NCBI RefSeq assembly: GCF_029889885.1
Contig: NZ_JARANY010000008.1
Coordinates: 1-64,000, forward strand
Source: Chromohalobacter sp. 296-RDG
Lineage (GTDB): Bacteria; Pseudomonadota; Gammaproteobacteria; Pseudomonadales; Halomonadaceae
Direction of reading: 5' to 3'
DNA length: 64,000 nt
Part shown: piece after piece, positions 1-8,727 of the stretch
Position numbering within the stretch: the stretch's first letter is position 1
Layout: every line of letters starts with the position of its first letter
The notes under the pieces: generated by a model
The model's input: only the letters and a program-made list of their open reading frames with translations
Told to the model about the DNA's origin: nothing
Database searches by the model: none
Program-made: the position numbers and the translations under genes

Positions 1-590
1 TCCTCGAGATAGACGGCCGTCATCACGCCCACCGGAAAGCATACCGCCATGGTGACCAGCATGGTCATTACCGTCCCGATAGCCGCCGAGGCAATCCCCG
101 CCATCTCCGGCATCTTGGAATCACCGGTGGTAAAGAAGGTGGCATTGAACTTCAGGGCCGCACGCCCCTCTTCGACCAAGGCCTGGAGTGTTTCCTTGTC
201 GGCGGGACGCAATCGGTCTTCATTGCCCTTGAGATACTGATCGACACGACTATCGGCGATGACCCACTGAGTCTGCGTCGTGCCCATCAACGCCGGATTG
301 TTTTCCATCTTCTGCGGCAAGGGCCGGAAAAACCCGCGCGAGATCAGTGGGCGCACATCTTCGTCGACGGCGGCCAACGGTAACTTCCGGGACTGCTCGT
401 CGTAGCTGACCTCGACCTGTATCTGCGCTTGCTGGAAAGCGGGCCATCCGCGCGCCACCATGTCGGAAATGAAGACCACCAGAAAAGCCGCCGACAGTAT
501 CAAGGCGCCCATGGTCATCCATTTCATGCGCGCCGAACGCCGATGGCGTTTCTTGAGCTGCGCGGAAATTTCTTCGAACGATTGGCTCAT
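1..590 (-). CDS. pstA: Phosphate ABC transporter permease PstA (partial, C-terminus outside the window)
   Basis: Inner-membrane permease subunit of the high-affinity PstSCAB phosphate importer. The visible 196 codons start with an ATG at 590 and read MSQSFEEISAQLKKRH. A membrane segment follows at about residues 22-42, then an extra periplasmic region of roughly 110 residues, before the usual permease core begins with an IGTVMTMLVTMAFPVGVMTAVYLE-like membrane stretch. This long N-terminal insertion matches the PstA form found in Pseudomonas and halomonads rather than the short E. coli form. The gene lies 17 bases downstream of pstC on the same strand and presumably continues into pstB and phoU beyond the window. 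Expression should follow the Pho box in front of pstS. Confidence 0.93.
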   Translation of the reverse strand, partial: MSQSFEEISAQLKKRHRRSARMKWMTMGALILSAAFLVVFISDMVARGWPAFQQAQIQVEVSYDEQSRKLPLAAVDEDVRPLISRGFFRPLPQKMENNPALMGTTQTQWVIADSRVDQYLKGNEDRLRPADKETLQALVEEGRAALKFNATFFTTGDSKMPEMAGIASAAIGTVMTMLVTMAVCFPVGVMTAVYLE

Positions 591-607
591 GCTCTCGACC
601 TATCGGA

Positions 608-1864
608 TTACAGGTTGTTGACGCGATACTTCTCGCGGAAGCGGCGAATCATGAAGACCGATACCACATTCAGCGTCAGCGTCACGATGAACAGCACCAG
701 TCCCAGGGCAAAGGCCGAGAGTGTCTGTGCGCTTTCGAATTCCTGATCGCCGGTCAGTGCCGCCACGATACTCACCGTCACGGTCGTCATATCTTCCAGG
801 GGGTTGGCGGTCAGGTTGGGACGCATGCCAGCCGCCATGACCACGATCATGGTTTCTCCCAGGGCCCGCGAAACGGCCAGCAGCGATGCCGAGATGATGC
901 CCGGCGCGGCGGCGGGTACCACCACGTTGCGTACCATTTCACTCTTGGTGATCCCTAGCGCCAAGGCGCCTTCGCGCAGGCTATTGGGCACCGAGTTGAT
1001 GACATCGTCGGAAAGCGAGGAAATGAACGGAATGATCATGATGCCCATCACCAGCCCCGGCGCCAGCGCATTGGAATAGGAGGCATCCAGCCCGAACAAT
1101 CCGGCGATATCCACCACCAACGGGGCCACGGTCAAGGCCGCGAACACGCCATAGACAACGGTGGGGATCCCCGCCAGCACTTCGATGACCGGCTTGGCCG
1201 CCTTGCGAACGCGCATGGGTGCAAACTCGACCATGTAAACGGCTGCGCCCAGGCCAAACGGAATCGCCACCAACATGGCGATCAAGGTAATCATGAATGT
1301 CCCGGCAAAGAGCGGAATCGACCCAAACTGAGCGGCACTGCCACCCTCGTCGCCCCGCCCAGCGGCGGATAGGAAACTTGCCCCTGGATTCCAAGTCGTA
1401 CCGGTTACGAAGTCCCAGAAGCTGTGCATCTGGAAGAAGCGTAGCGCCTCGCTGATGATCGACAGCAAAATGCCCAGCGTCGTGAGAATCGAGATCATCG
1501 CTGCGGCGGCCAACAGCTTACGAATCACTCCTTCAATAGCGCGCCGGGCATGAAAATCGGAGCGCACCTGATTCAATCCCATGACCAGGCCAATCAAGGC
1601 AATGACCAGGCTCGCCGCCAACAGATAAGACGTGGGGATCTCCGCCCCCATCAGTAATAGGGCGAAGGCCCCCAAGGCGCTGACCAGAAGCGCCGGCCCG
1701 GCGGTAACGAGTACCGCAAACCAGGCATATTGATCCGGCTGTGCGTGCATCAACGTACCCGCCGCGCGTACACGCGAGGCTTTCGCCCGGCTCAGGATAA
1801 AGGCCACTCCGCCGAGTCCCACGAGGACTGCACCAAACAGCAGGAAGACGATATTCGTCGACAT
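608..1864 (-). CDS. pstC: Phosphate ABC transporter permease PstC (long form)
   Basis: Second permease subunit of the PstSCAB phosphate importer. It has 418 residues, against about 300-320 in E. coli. The extra N-terminal 120 or so residues contain three hydrophobic segments and a charged DFHARRAIEG linker. The conserved permease part follows, with the EVLAGIPTVVYG motif, the EAA-type loop REGALALGITKSEM, and the ALGETMIVVMAAG membrane segment. The start ATG at 1864 lies 113 bases after the pstS stop; a stem-loop sits in that gap. The stop is 17 bases before pstA, so pstS, pstC and pstA form one transcription unit. Confidence 0.95.
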   Translation of the reverse strand: MSTNIVFLLFGAVLVGLGGVAFILSRAKASRVRAAGTLMHAQPDQYAWFAVLVTAGPALLVSALGAFALLLMGAEIPTSYLLAASLVIALIGLVMGLNQVRSDFHARRAIEGVIRKLLAAAAMISILTTLGILLSIISEALRFFQMHSFWDFVTGTTWNPGASFLSAAGRGDEGGSAAQFGSIPLFAGTFMITLIAMLVAIPFGLGAAVYMVEFAPMRVRKAAKPVIEVLAGIPTVVYGVFAALTVAPLVVDIAGLFGLDASYSNALAPGLVMGIMIIPFISSLSDDVINSVPNSLREGALALGITKSEMVRNVVVPAAAPGIISASLLAVSRALGETMIVVMAAGMRPNLTANPLEDMTTVTVSIVAALTGDQEFESAQTLSAFALGLVLFIVTLTLNVVSVFMIRRFREKYRVNNL

Positions 1865-1932
1865 ATCGGTCTCTCAGACAAATGTTGCTCCCTTGGGAGC
1901 CACTACCCCCTAGGGCCCATCAAGCAAATGAG

Positions 1933-1952
1933 CCGGCAGCGAGAGCTGCCGG
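1933..1952 (-). promoter_or_regulatory. Stem-loop between pstS and pstC
   Basis: An 8-bp perfect stem (CCGGCAGC / GCTGCCGG) with a GAGA tetraloop lies in the 113-base gap between pstS and pstC. No U-run follows in the direction of transcription. It is therefore more likely an RNA-stabilising or partially terminating element than a full terminator. Such elements commonly let the binding protein be made in excess over the permeases; that role is inferred here. A second perfect 10-bp palindrome (GTCCGCGGAC, 1965-1974) sits between it and the pstS stop. Confidence 0.55.
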
Positions 1953-1977
1953 CCACTTCATAGGTCCGCGGACGGCC

Positions 1978-3012
1978 TTACTGCAGGTCGCTGAGCTCGA
2001 GGCTCTCGCGATTTTCGACATCGCTGCGCGCCTGCTCACGCGCATCCTTGGGCAAAGAGATGAGCCCTAGTCCCTTGAGATAACCCATCGGGCTAATCAT
2101 CTGCTCGCTCATGAACAAGTCGACGTAGGGATACAAGGCCGGCACGTTGTCGGCATGCTGATTCTTGACATAGAAGAAAAGTGAGCGTGACACCGGATAC
2201 TCACCGGAGCTGATGGCTTCAGGCTTGGGCGACACACCGTCGATGCTCGCGGCCGTCAGGGAGTCGGCATTTTCTTCAAGGAAGGAGTAGCCGAAGATAC
2301 CGAACGAGGTCGTGTTCTCCTGGAGACGCTGAACGATGAGGTTGTCGTTCTCGCCAGCGTCGACATAGGGACCGTCCTGACGGATATCAGTATAGCCCTC
2401 ACCGCCGTATGCTTCCATGTCCTCGGAAGCGGCTTCCATCACCAACTCTTCGAAGGCATCACGCGTTCCGGAGGTGGTCGGCGGGCCGTATACCATGATC
2501 TCGCGGTCCGGCAGCGAGGAGTCGATATCGCTCCACTTGGTGTAGGGGTTGTCGACCAGCTCTCCGTCCTGGGGCACCTTGGCGGCCAGTGCCAGGAAGA
2601 GCTGCTCGCGGGTGAAATTGACCGGCTCATTGGCGTTGGACTCGGCGAACGCAATGCCGTCATAGCCGATTCTAGCCTCGGTGATATCGGTCACGCCGTT
2701 TTCCTGGCAACGCTCGAACTCGGAAGGCTTCATGCGGCGCGAGGCGTTGGTGATATCCGGCGTGTCCAGTCCGACCCCGTTGCAGAACAAGCGCAAGCCG
2801 CCACCTGAGCCCGTGGACTCGATAACGGGCGTTGGATAATCGGTGGTCGCGCCGAACTCCTCGACGACATAGCTAGCGAACGGATAGACGGTGCTGGAAC
2901 CGACGATACGTAGCTGTTCGCGTTCCTGCGCTTGAGCGACACCCGCGACGCTCATCACGGCAGCGGTCAGTGCAGTGCTCTTCAAGACACGGCTCTTGAG
3001 GATACGGTTCAT
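1978..3012 (-). CDS. pstS: Phosphate-binding periplasmic protein PstS
   Basis: Periplasmic phosphate-binding protein of the PstSCAB importer, 344 residues. A Sec signal peptide (n-region with Arg/Lys, hydrophobic core, cleavage after AQA near residue 28) precedes the mature protein. The phosphate-site motifs are visible: the LRIVGSSTVYPFA start, ESTGSGGGLRLFCNG, and PPTTSGTRDAFEEL. The start ATG at 3012 has an AGGAG ribosome site eight to nine bases upstream. The gene is first in the pst operon and carries an exact Pho box about 60-80 bases upstream, so it should be strongly induced by phosphate limitation through PhoB. Confidence 0.96.
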   Translation of the reverse strand: MNRILKSRVLKSTALTAAVMSVAGVAQAQEREQLRIVGSSTVYPFASYVVEEFGATTDYPTPVIESTGSGGGLRLFCNGVGLDTPDITNASRRMKPSEFERCQENGVTDITEARIGYDGIAFAESNANEPVNFTREQLFLALAAKVPQDGELVDNPYTKWSDIDSSLPDREIMVYGPPTTSGTRDAFEELVMEAASEDMEAYGGEGYTDIRQDGPYVDAGENDNLIVQRLQENTTSFGIFGYSFLEENADSLTAASIDGVSPKPEAISSGEYPVSRSLFFYVKNQHADNVPALYPYVDLFMSEQMISPMGYLKGLGLISLPKDAREQARSDVENRESLELSDLQ

Positions 3013-3073
3013 GCGGGTAACTCCTGTCGATGAGAGTGTTCAACCTTCGCGACACCTAAGATGCCCAATGAAG

Positions 3074-3091
3074 ATGACAGCTTCATGACAG
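3074..3091 (-). promoter_or_regulatory. Pho box (PhoB operator) of the pst operon
   Basis: Read on the minus strand the site is CTGTCATGAAGCTGTCAT: two perfect CTGTCAT half-sites separated by four bases, which is the full PhoB consensus. It lies 62 bases upstream of the pstS start codon, in the short gap after the MFS exporter stop codon. Pho boxes replace the -35 element; no good -10 match stands out at the expected spacing (ATCTTA-like at best). Confidence 0.95.
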
Positions 3092-3109
3092 GAGTGAACG
3101 CATTTTTCC

Positions 3110-4327
3110 CTAACGACTGGCGACTGCTTCTTCGCTTGCGCTCCCGCGTAGCGCTCGACCGGCCAGCAAGCGCACACCAATATTGCCCAGCAACGAGGCA
3201 CCGAGCATCGTCAACACCGTCGGCCAGGCACTGGCGATTTCGAAGGCCCCCACCAGCATGCCGGCGAACGCACCACTGGAAAATTGCAGGCATCCTTGTA
3301 GAGCCGTCGCCGTGGCACTCATCTTGGGGAAATGATCGAGCATCGACGACATGGCGTTCGGCGCGATCAGCCCCTGCATCCCGACGAAAATGACCATCAA
3401 CGGCGCCACGTTGTAGATCGAATCCAACCCCGAGAGGATCAACGCTACCAGGGCCACGCCAGCACACAGTTGGATGCCCAATCCAACGACGAGGTTCTGC
3501 TGCGGGGTACGCTTCTTCAGCAGATGAATGTTGAGCCGATTGGAAGACGCCATGACCAGGATGTTAGCCCCGAACACAAAGGGATAGACCGCCGCCGATA
3601 ATCCGTAATGCTCCATGTACAGATAAGGCGAGCCGGTGATGAATGCGAACATGCCCGCGAATGACATCGACACCGCACAGATATACCCCATCGCCTCGCG
3701 ATGACGAATCACGTTGGCATAGTTGCCCAGCACCTGGCGTGGCGACGGCGCATCGGGATCGCGCCCGTGGGTCTCAGGAAGCTTGGTGCCAAGAAAAAAC
3801 AACAGGAATGCCGCGTACAAGGCCAGAAACAGGAAAATCGACTGCCAATTGAAGATACCCAGCAGCACACTCCCCACCGTGGGCGCCACGAGCGGCGCCA
3901 GCATCAGGATCATCGCCATGGTCGACATCACCTTGGCGGCCTCGCGCCCACTGAAACAGTCACGCACGATGGCCGCCGAGTTGACCACACAGGCGCCACC
4001 CCCCAGTGCCTGGATGAACCGCAATCCCCACAGTGTCTCCAGGGACGAGACCTGCATGATCCCCAGGCTGGCGAGCAAGAACACCACCAGGCCGGTCAAC
4101 AGCACCGGGCGCCGGCCCAAGCGATCCGATAGCGGCCCACACAACAGTTGTCCGATGGCGAACCCGAACAGGAACACGCTCAGCGACAGCTCGGTATGGT
4201 GAACGCTGGCGTTCACCGCCTCGGCAAGCGTGGGCATGGCAGGCAAGTAGGCATCGATGGCAAAAGGCGCTAAAGCGGTGTTGGCCGCCACCAGGAAGGC
4301 CAATCGCCGCGCATTGATTTGAGTCAC
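3110..4327 (-). CDS. MFS multidrug exporter, Bcr/CflA family
   Basis: Twelve-helix major facilitator transporter of 405 residues, typical for the Bcr/CflA drug-proton antiporters. The N-terminal helix carries the family signature APFAIDAYLPAMP. The loop between helices 2 and 3 has the MFS motif GPLSDRLGRRPVLL, and helix 4 starts with RFIQALGGGA. The start is a GTG at 4327 preceded by GGGAG. The gene is on the same strand just upstream of pstS, but the Pho box and its promoter separate the two. The substrate cannot be told from sequence. The window holds a second member of this family at 47224. Confidence 0.9.
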   Translation of the reverse strand: MTQINARRLAFLVAANTALAPFAIDAYLPAMPTLAEAVNASVHHTELSLSVFLFGFAIGQLLCGPLSDRLGRRPVLLTGLVVFLLASLGIMQVSSLETLWGLRFIQALGGGACVVNSAAIVRDCFSGREAAKVMSTMAMILMLAPLVAPTVGSVLLGIFNWQSIFLFLALYAAFLLFFLGTKLPETHGRDPDAPSPRQVLGNYANVIRHREAMGYICAVSMSFAGMFAFITGSPYLYMEHYGLSAAVYPFVFGANILVMASSNRLNIHLLKKRTPQQNLVVGLGIQLCAGVALVALILSGLDSIYNVAPLMVIFVGMQGLIAPNAMSSMLDHFPKMSATATALQGCLQFSSGAFAGMLVGAFEIASAWPTVLTMLGASLLGNIGVRLLAGRALRGSASEEAVASR

Positions 4328-4397
4328 GACATCTCCCGAAAAACATACGTCGACGCACCGATGCCCTGAAGGCTCGGCACTCGATCATGAAGAAGGC

Positions 4398-4428
4398 TAA
4401 AGGCTAGTACGTTCATCATAGCCGATAA
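4398..4428 (+). promoter_or_regulatory. Candidate sigma-28 (FliA) promoter for the chemotaxis receptor
   Basis: The exact flagellar -10 octamer GCCGATAA is present at 4421-4428. A TAAA that could serve as -35 lies at 4398-4401, but the spacing (19 bases instead of about 15) is longer than ideal. The element is 146 bases upstream of a methyl-accepting chemotaxis protein, the class of gene normally read by FliA, which supports the call. The -35 mismatch lowers confidence. Confidence 0.5.
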
Positions 4429-4573
4429 CTGTTGCGCTGGGGACCGAGTACAGACCGTGTGTCCATAAACCGCAACAATCCCGCGCCATCATGGCAGTCA
4501 CCTTGCAGCGCTCGACAAATTTTTCACGAACCTGCATGCCTTCAATCTCACAAAACGACAGGGACTGCTCACC

Positions 4574-6277
4574 ATGCGCGTTTCTTTGCTCCGCCGTTTA
4601 CCGCCCTTGACGATCCGCTCCATCAGCATGCTGGTGCTGGGCGCATTCAGCATGATAGTGGTGGCCGTCGGTTTGCTGGGAGGGTATGCGCTAAATGTCG
4701 GCCAACAAGCCTTCGACACGCTCGACCATCTCAACGCCGAACGCACCACCGTTCTCGATGAAGTCTATGTGGATACACTACGTGCCCAGTTGGCCATGAA
4801 TCGTGCCGCCTCGCTGATCGAACGGCCGTCGTTCGATTCTCCGGGGCCGGTCCTCGACGAAGCCGAAACCTTGATGAACCAAGCAAGCGATGCCTTCGAG
4901 CGCCTCGACCCCGCATCTTCCTCGCCCGAGCTCGAGGCGTTGGGTCAACGCTTCCACTCGCTGTTCAATACCGGAATGTCCCTACAATTGATGCAGCTTC
5001 AGGAGGCCAACGAACGACTTTCAAACGGTGACAACGCGGCACGCGATCTCAGCGGCTATCGCTCCGGCCAGTCGCGTCTACACGATATGAATGCCGCCTT
5101 CATGGAGAGTGCCGATGCCTTCAAGGCCACTAGCCAGCAGCAAGGCACGGCCCTGGTCGACGACTTCGGCGTCATGGCTAACACGCTACGGCTATTGATC
5201 GGTGCAGCCATTGTCACCTCGCTGATCGCTATCGCGCTTGTCATGTGGGGCATTACACGCCGCGTGGTGGCACCACTCAACGGGCTGATCGAACATTTCG
5301 AGCGCATTGCCGAAGGGCGTCTGGATAGCCCGGTCACTGCCCGTGGACAACGCGACGTTCGCCGCCTGTTCGAAGCGCTCGATGGTATGCGCCAGCGCCT
5401 CGCCGCCAACGTCGGCGAGGTGCGTACCCGCAGCCAGACAATTCACCGCGATACCCAGCGCATTGCCGAAGACAGCCAGACCTTGTCCGCGCGAACCGAG
5501 CGGCAAGCCGCCGCTCTGGAAGAGACCGCCGCCAGCATGACACAACTGACAGCTACCGTGGGGCGCAACACCGAACACGCCGAGCAAGCCGTTACCCTGG
5601 CCGCCACGGCCTCGCACTCGGCCGAACGCGGTCAGACAGCGGTTTCACACGTCACCACCACGATGGACAACATCTACACCGATTCGCGTCAGGTCGAGGA
5701 TATCGTCGCCATGATCGACTCGCTGGCTTTCCAGACCAACCTCCTGGCGTTAAATGCATCGGTCGAAGCGGCACGCGCCGGGCAACACGGCAGAGGATTT
5801 TCGGTCGTCGCCAATGAGGTCAGGCGCCTTGCCAGTCAAAGCGCCGATGCCGCACGCGAGATTCGCACGCTCACCGACAACGCCCGACGCAATGTTGAAA
5901 TCGGGCGCCAGCGCGTCGCGGAAACCGGCGCCACCATCGGCGAGCTCGTCGCGTCCGTCGAACAGACGGCACAGCTCATGCGCGACATTGCCGACGCCAG
6001 CCAGGAGCAACATCAGGGCATTGAACAAATCGACCGCGCCATCGAGCAATTGGAACAACTTACCCAGGACAATGCCCACATGGCCAGTCAAGCCACGCAT
6101 GCTGCCACGACGCTAGGGAAGGAAACGACCCGGCTTGAAGCCTCGGTACGCGAATTCGTGCTCGAGGATACCGACGTCAGGCCCACCGCCTCGTCATCGC
6201 ACGACATCTCGCCGGCCCCTCGGGACAGCACCGCCTCCACAGCGACTCAGCCCCCGGCACTCACCACCGCCGTATGA
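4574..6277 (+). CDS. Methyl-accepting chemotaxis protein
   Basis: Transmembrane chemoreceptor of 567 residues. TM1 is at about 17-38. A four-helix-type periplasmic ligand domain runs to about 205 and TM2 covers about 207-228. A HAMP domain follows ([20 protein letters not shown]), then a long cytoplasmic coiled coil. The hairpin tip is canonical: [15 protein letters not shown] then [17 protein letters not shown] Glu/Gln-rich methylation region is present on both sides (for example [12 protein letters not shown]). The ligand domain resembles the Tar/Tsr class, but the ligand cannot be assigned. The C-terminus is a Ser/Thr/Pro-rich tail without an obvious CheR-binding pentapeptide. The gene stands alone and has a sigma-28-like box upstream. 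Confidence 0.93.
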   Translation: MRVSLLRRLPPLTIRSISMLVLGAFSMIVVAVGLLGGYALNVGQQAFDTLDHLNAERTTVLDEVYVDTLRAQLAMNRAASLIERPSFDSPGPVLDEAETLMNQASDAFERLDPASSSPELEALGQRFHSLFNTGMSLQLMQLQEANERLSNGDNAARDLSGYRSGQSRLHDMNAAFMESADAFKATSQQQGTALVDDFGVMANTLRLLIGAAIVTSLIAIALVMWGITRRVVAPLNGLIEHFERIAEGRLDSPVTARGQRDVRRLFEALDGMRQRLAANVGEVRTRSQTIHRDTQRIAEDSQTLSARTERQAAALEETAASMTQLTATVGRNTEHAEQAVTLAATASHSAERGQTAVSHVTTTMDNIYTDSRQVEDIVAMIDSLAFQTNLLALNASVEAARAGQHGRGFSVVANEVRRLASQSADAAREIRTLTDNARRNVEIGRQRVAETGATIGELVASVEQTAQLMRDIADASQEQHQGIEQIDRAIEQLEQLTQDNAHMASQATHAATTLGKETTRLEASVREFVLEDTDVRPTASSSHDISPAPRDSTASTATQPPALTTAV

Positions 6278-6314
6278 CGCAAGGCACATGTCTCGAGTAA
6301 ATGACCCGAGGCTT

Positions 6315-6830
6315 TCAGCGGTGCGCCTTGGAACAATCCTCGTCGGATTTCTGCTCTTCGAGCAGGTCGACCAGCGGCTGGAACTCGTCACGGTTATGAT
6401 CGCTCATGCGCATGAGGATGCGGTGTGCTTCGAGGATGCGTTGCTGCAGGTCATGCTTGTCGGCATTCACTTGGGGAAGCTCATCGAGACTCGCTGGCTC
6501 GGTGAGCGGTGCCTCTAGCAAGGTGAAGTAGCGTGAAAACCCCATGACGTCGAGCATGCGGCGCACATCGGGATGCTCAGCGACGATGGTCGGCGGCTGC
6601 TCGAGACGCCCCTGGACAGCCATCGCCACTTTGGCCAGAAAGCCCAGCGCCGAGGAATCGACATTGGTCGCCTCACGCAGGTCGATCATCACCGCGACAA
6701 GGCCCGGACTCTCGGCCACGCGCTGCGCCTGCTGATCGAGCGTCGCGCATAACGTCAGACGCACGTCACCACTGAGCTTGAGCACGAACACACCGGCGTC
6801 GAACGCCGCCTGAATACGCCCTTCATGCAT
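6315..6830 (-). CDS. STAS-domain anti-sigma factor antagonist-like protein
   Basis: Protein of 171 residues. The first 100 or so form a STAS domain, with a beta strand FVLKLSGDVRL and the phospho-serine loop VMIDLREATNVDSSALGFL. The serine pair after VD matches the SpoIIAA phosphorylation site. The C-terminal 65 residues are charged and helical. I chose the ATG at 6830, which overlaps the upstream gene's stop by eight bases and has a GAGTGG ribosome site; an in-frame GTG at 6842 is the alternative. The partner upstream is a PP2C-type phosphatase, so a partner-switch pair like HsbR/HsbA of Pseudomonas is likely. No kinase or anti-sigma factor gene is next to it. Confidence 0.85.
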   Translation of the reverse strand: MHEGRIQAAFDAGVFVLKLSGDVRLTLCATLDQQAQRVAESPGLVAVMIDLREATNVDSSALGFLAKVAMAVQGRLEQPPTIVAEHPDVRRMLDVMGFSRYFTLLEAPLTEPASLDELPQVNADKHDLQQRILEAHRILMRMSDHNRDEFQPLVDLLEEQKSDEDCSKAHR

Positions 6831-7962
6831 GGTCGAATCCACTCAAAGTCATCATGGTGAGATCATCCGGCAATTCATCGCCCAGCACGAATCCGTCTTT
6901 CAACGCGTCCACCGAGTCACAAGCCGCAATCCGGTGTTTCAGTGCCTCGAGACGCTGATCGAGGTTATCGCCGCCCAGGCACTCCAGGATGCCATCGGAG
7001 CAAAGCCAAAGGCGGAATCGTTCTGGCAATGTACAACCATAGGTGGGGAACTCGACATGGGGAAACAAGCCCACCGGCGGCCCCGCGCCCTCGAGCACGC
7101 TGACGTCGCGATCCACTTGCAAAAAGGGCATCGGCATCTGCGCGCCGAGCGAATAGTGGAGATAGCGTTGCTCATGGTCAAGCACCCCGGCAAACACCGT
7201 GGCATGTTTGCCGATCCCCGTCTCCAACAGCTCGCGGTTGAGCTCCGTCAGGCAGCGTGCGGGGAAGGTCTCAGCCTCCTGCAACCGCCACTGAGTCAGC
7301 CAACGATTGCTGAGATACTTGAGCAGCACGGTTACAAAAGCCGACGACGCCCCGTGCCCCGAGACATCGACGAAATAAAAGAAACTGTAGCGCGCATCGC
7401 AACGCTGAAAGTCCAGAAAGTCGCCCGACAGATAAAGCGACGGCGCTAGCCAGTAATCGGCCCTCACCCCATGCAGCGTTATCGGGCTGGCAGGCAGCAG
7501 CTTACGCTGGATCTGCCAACCGGCCTGCTGGTCGAGCCGTAACATAGCCAAATGAGTTTCCAGGCTTTCATTGAGCTCAGCCAGGCGTTGGCGGTCGCGT
7601 GCGTGCTCCTGGGCCAACCGATGATGTTCGATGGAGCGCTCGATCAAGCGACGCAAGATATCGCCATGGCATTCCGGCTCAACCAGATAGTCGACCAAAC
7701 CGGCGTCCACGGCCTGCAGCAGGTCGCTGTCGAGGCGTGTCTCGCTGATAACGATGGTCGGCCAGCGTGCGGCCAACATGGTCCAGTCATCCCGTGCCAC
7801 CGCTCGCACATGGGCGACTACCAAGGCCACGTCCTCGGGTAACGCGTCTACCGACGTCGTCGTCAATACGGCAAACTGCCCACTTCCAATGAGACGCGCC
7901 AGCGCATCTCGCGATGCGCCGGGCGTGTCGAGCAGACCGATCAGAGTACGTGCGTTGGCCAT
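6823..7962 (-). CDS. Degenerate receiver plus PP2C (SpoIIE-type) serine phosphatase
   Basis: Two-domain protein of 379 residues. Residues 4-110 fold like a response-regulator receiver. However, the phospho-acceptor Asp position at the end of strand 3 reads ALVVAHV, with His51 where Asp is expected, and the strand-5 Lys is replaced by Glu95 in DYLVEPE. A coiled linker follows at about 112-150. The C-terminal part is a PP2C/SpoIIE phosphatase with intact metal motifs: GDFLDF, DVSGHG, LCSDGILE and DDLTMM. It probably dephosphorylates the STAS protein encoded next. It starts 15 bases after mlaA. Input is probably not by ordinary phosphotransfer, given the lost Asp. Confidence 0.88.
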   Translation of the reverse strand: MANARTLIGLLDTPGASRDALARLIGSGQFAVLTTTSVDALPEDVALVVAHVRAVARDDWTMLAARWPTIVISETRLDSDLLQAVDAGLVDYLVEPECHGDILRRLIERSIEHHRLAQEHARDRQRLAELNESLETHLAMLRLDQQAGWQIQRKLLPASPITLHGVRADYWLAPSLYLSGDFLDFQRCDARYSFFYFVDVSGHGASSAFVTVLLKYLSNRWLTQWRLQEAETFPARCLTELNRELLETGIGKHATVFAGVLDHEQRYLHYSLGAQMPMPFLQVDRDVSVLEGAGPPVGLFPHVEFPTYGCTLPERFRLWLCSDGILECLGGDNLDQRLEALKHRIAACDSVDALKDGFVLGDELPDDLTMMTLSGFDHA

Positions 7963-7977
7963 GCGAGGGCCTCGGGA

Positions 7978-8727
7978 TCAATCGGCGAAGGCGTCTTCGT
8001 CGTATTCGAAATCGTCGCCGAAGTCACCACTGGCGAAGGGGTCTTCTCCCGTTTCACCGTCGTTGACCTCATAGCGCCGGTTCTGGAGATACGCATCACG
8101 AATGAAGCTGTAACGATCGCCGCTAATCAACTCTTCGCGGTCGAGAAGTCCCGCTCGGGTATCGATGAGATCGACGAAGCGCAAACCATAGCGCACCGAA
8201 TCTTCTTCGACATAGGTTACCGGGTCGGTATACCAATCCACGGGTAATCCCGAGGCATGGCGCAACGTGCGTCCGCCCAGCACCGGCAAGACCACGTAAG
8301 GGCCTTCGCCGACGCCCCAGGTGGCCAACGTCTGGCCGAAATCTTCTTCGCGTTCGGCAAGGCCCATGCGTGATGCCGGGTCGAGAATGCCGCCGATCCC
8401 CAGGATGGAATTGATCACGAAACGCCCGGACGCCAAGCCGGCGTTGGCCCACTTCCACTGCAATACGCTGTTGACCGTGGTGCCGATCTCTCCCAAGTTG
8501 CTGAAGAAATTGCCAACCCCCGACTGAACCGGCTCGGGGGTTACATAGTCATACCCTTGAGCGACGGGCTTTAACGCATAACGATCCAGTGTATCGTTGA
8601 AAGCGAACACCTTACGGTTATACCCCTCCCAGGGGTCGTCGGGATTAGCGTCCGTCTGGCCCTGCGTCGCGCAGCCGCTTACCGCCGCCGCCATGCATGC
8701 CACGGCCAGCCACTTGGTCATTTTCAT
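7978..8727 (-). CDS. mlaA: Phospholipid-binding lipoprotein MlaA (VacJ)
   Basis: Outer-membrane lipoprotein of the Mla pathway, which removes phospholipids from the outer leaflet and passes them to MlaC. It has 249 residues. The signal peptide ends in a VSGC lipobox (Cys19). Family motifs follow: DPWEGYNRKVFAFNDTLD, PVQSGVGNFFSNLGE, and the RFVINSILGIGGILDPAS / EDFGQTLATWGVGEGPYVVLP region. The C-terminus is strongly acidic. The ATG at 8727 overlaps the upstream KAS III stop codon in a TGATG junction; a TTG one codon earlier is less likely. The rest of the Mla system (mlaFEDCB) is not in the window. Confidence 0.95.
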   Translation of the reverse strand: MKMTKWLAVACMAAAVSGCATQGQTDANPDDPWEGYNRKVFAFNDTLDRYALKPVAQGYDYVTPEPVQSGVGNFFSNLGEIGTTVNSVLQWKWANAGLASGRFVINSILGIGGILDPASRMGLAEREEDFGQTLATWGVGEGPYVVLPVLGGRTLRHASGLPVDWYTDPVTYVEEDSVRYGLRFVDLIDTRAGLLDREELISGDRYSFIRDAYLQNRRYEVNDGETGEDPFASGDFGDDFEYDEDAFAD

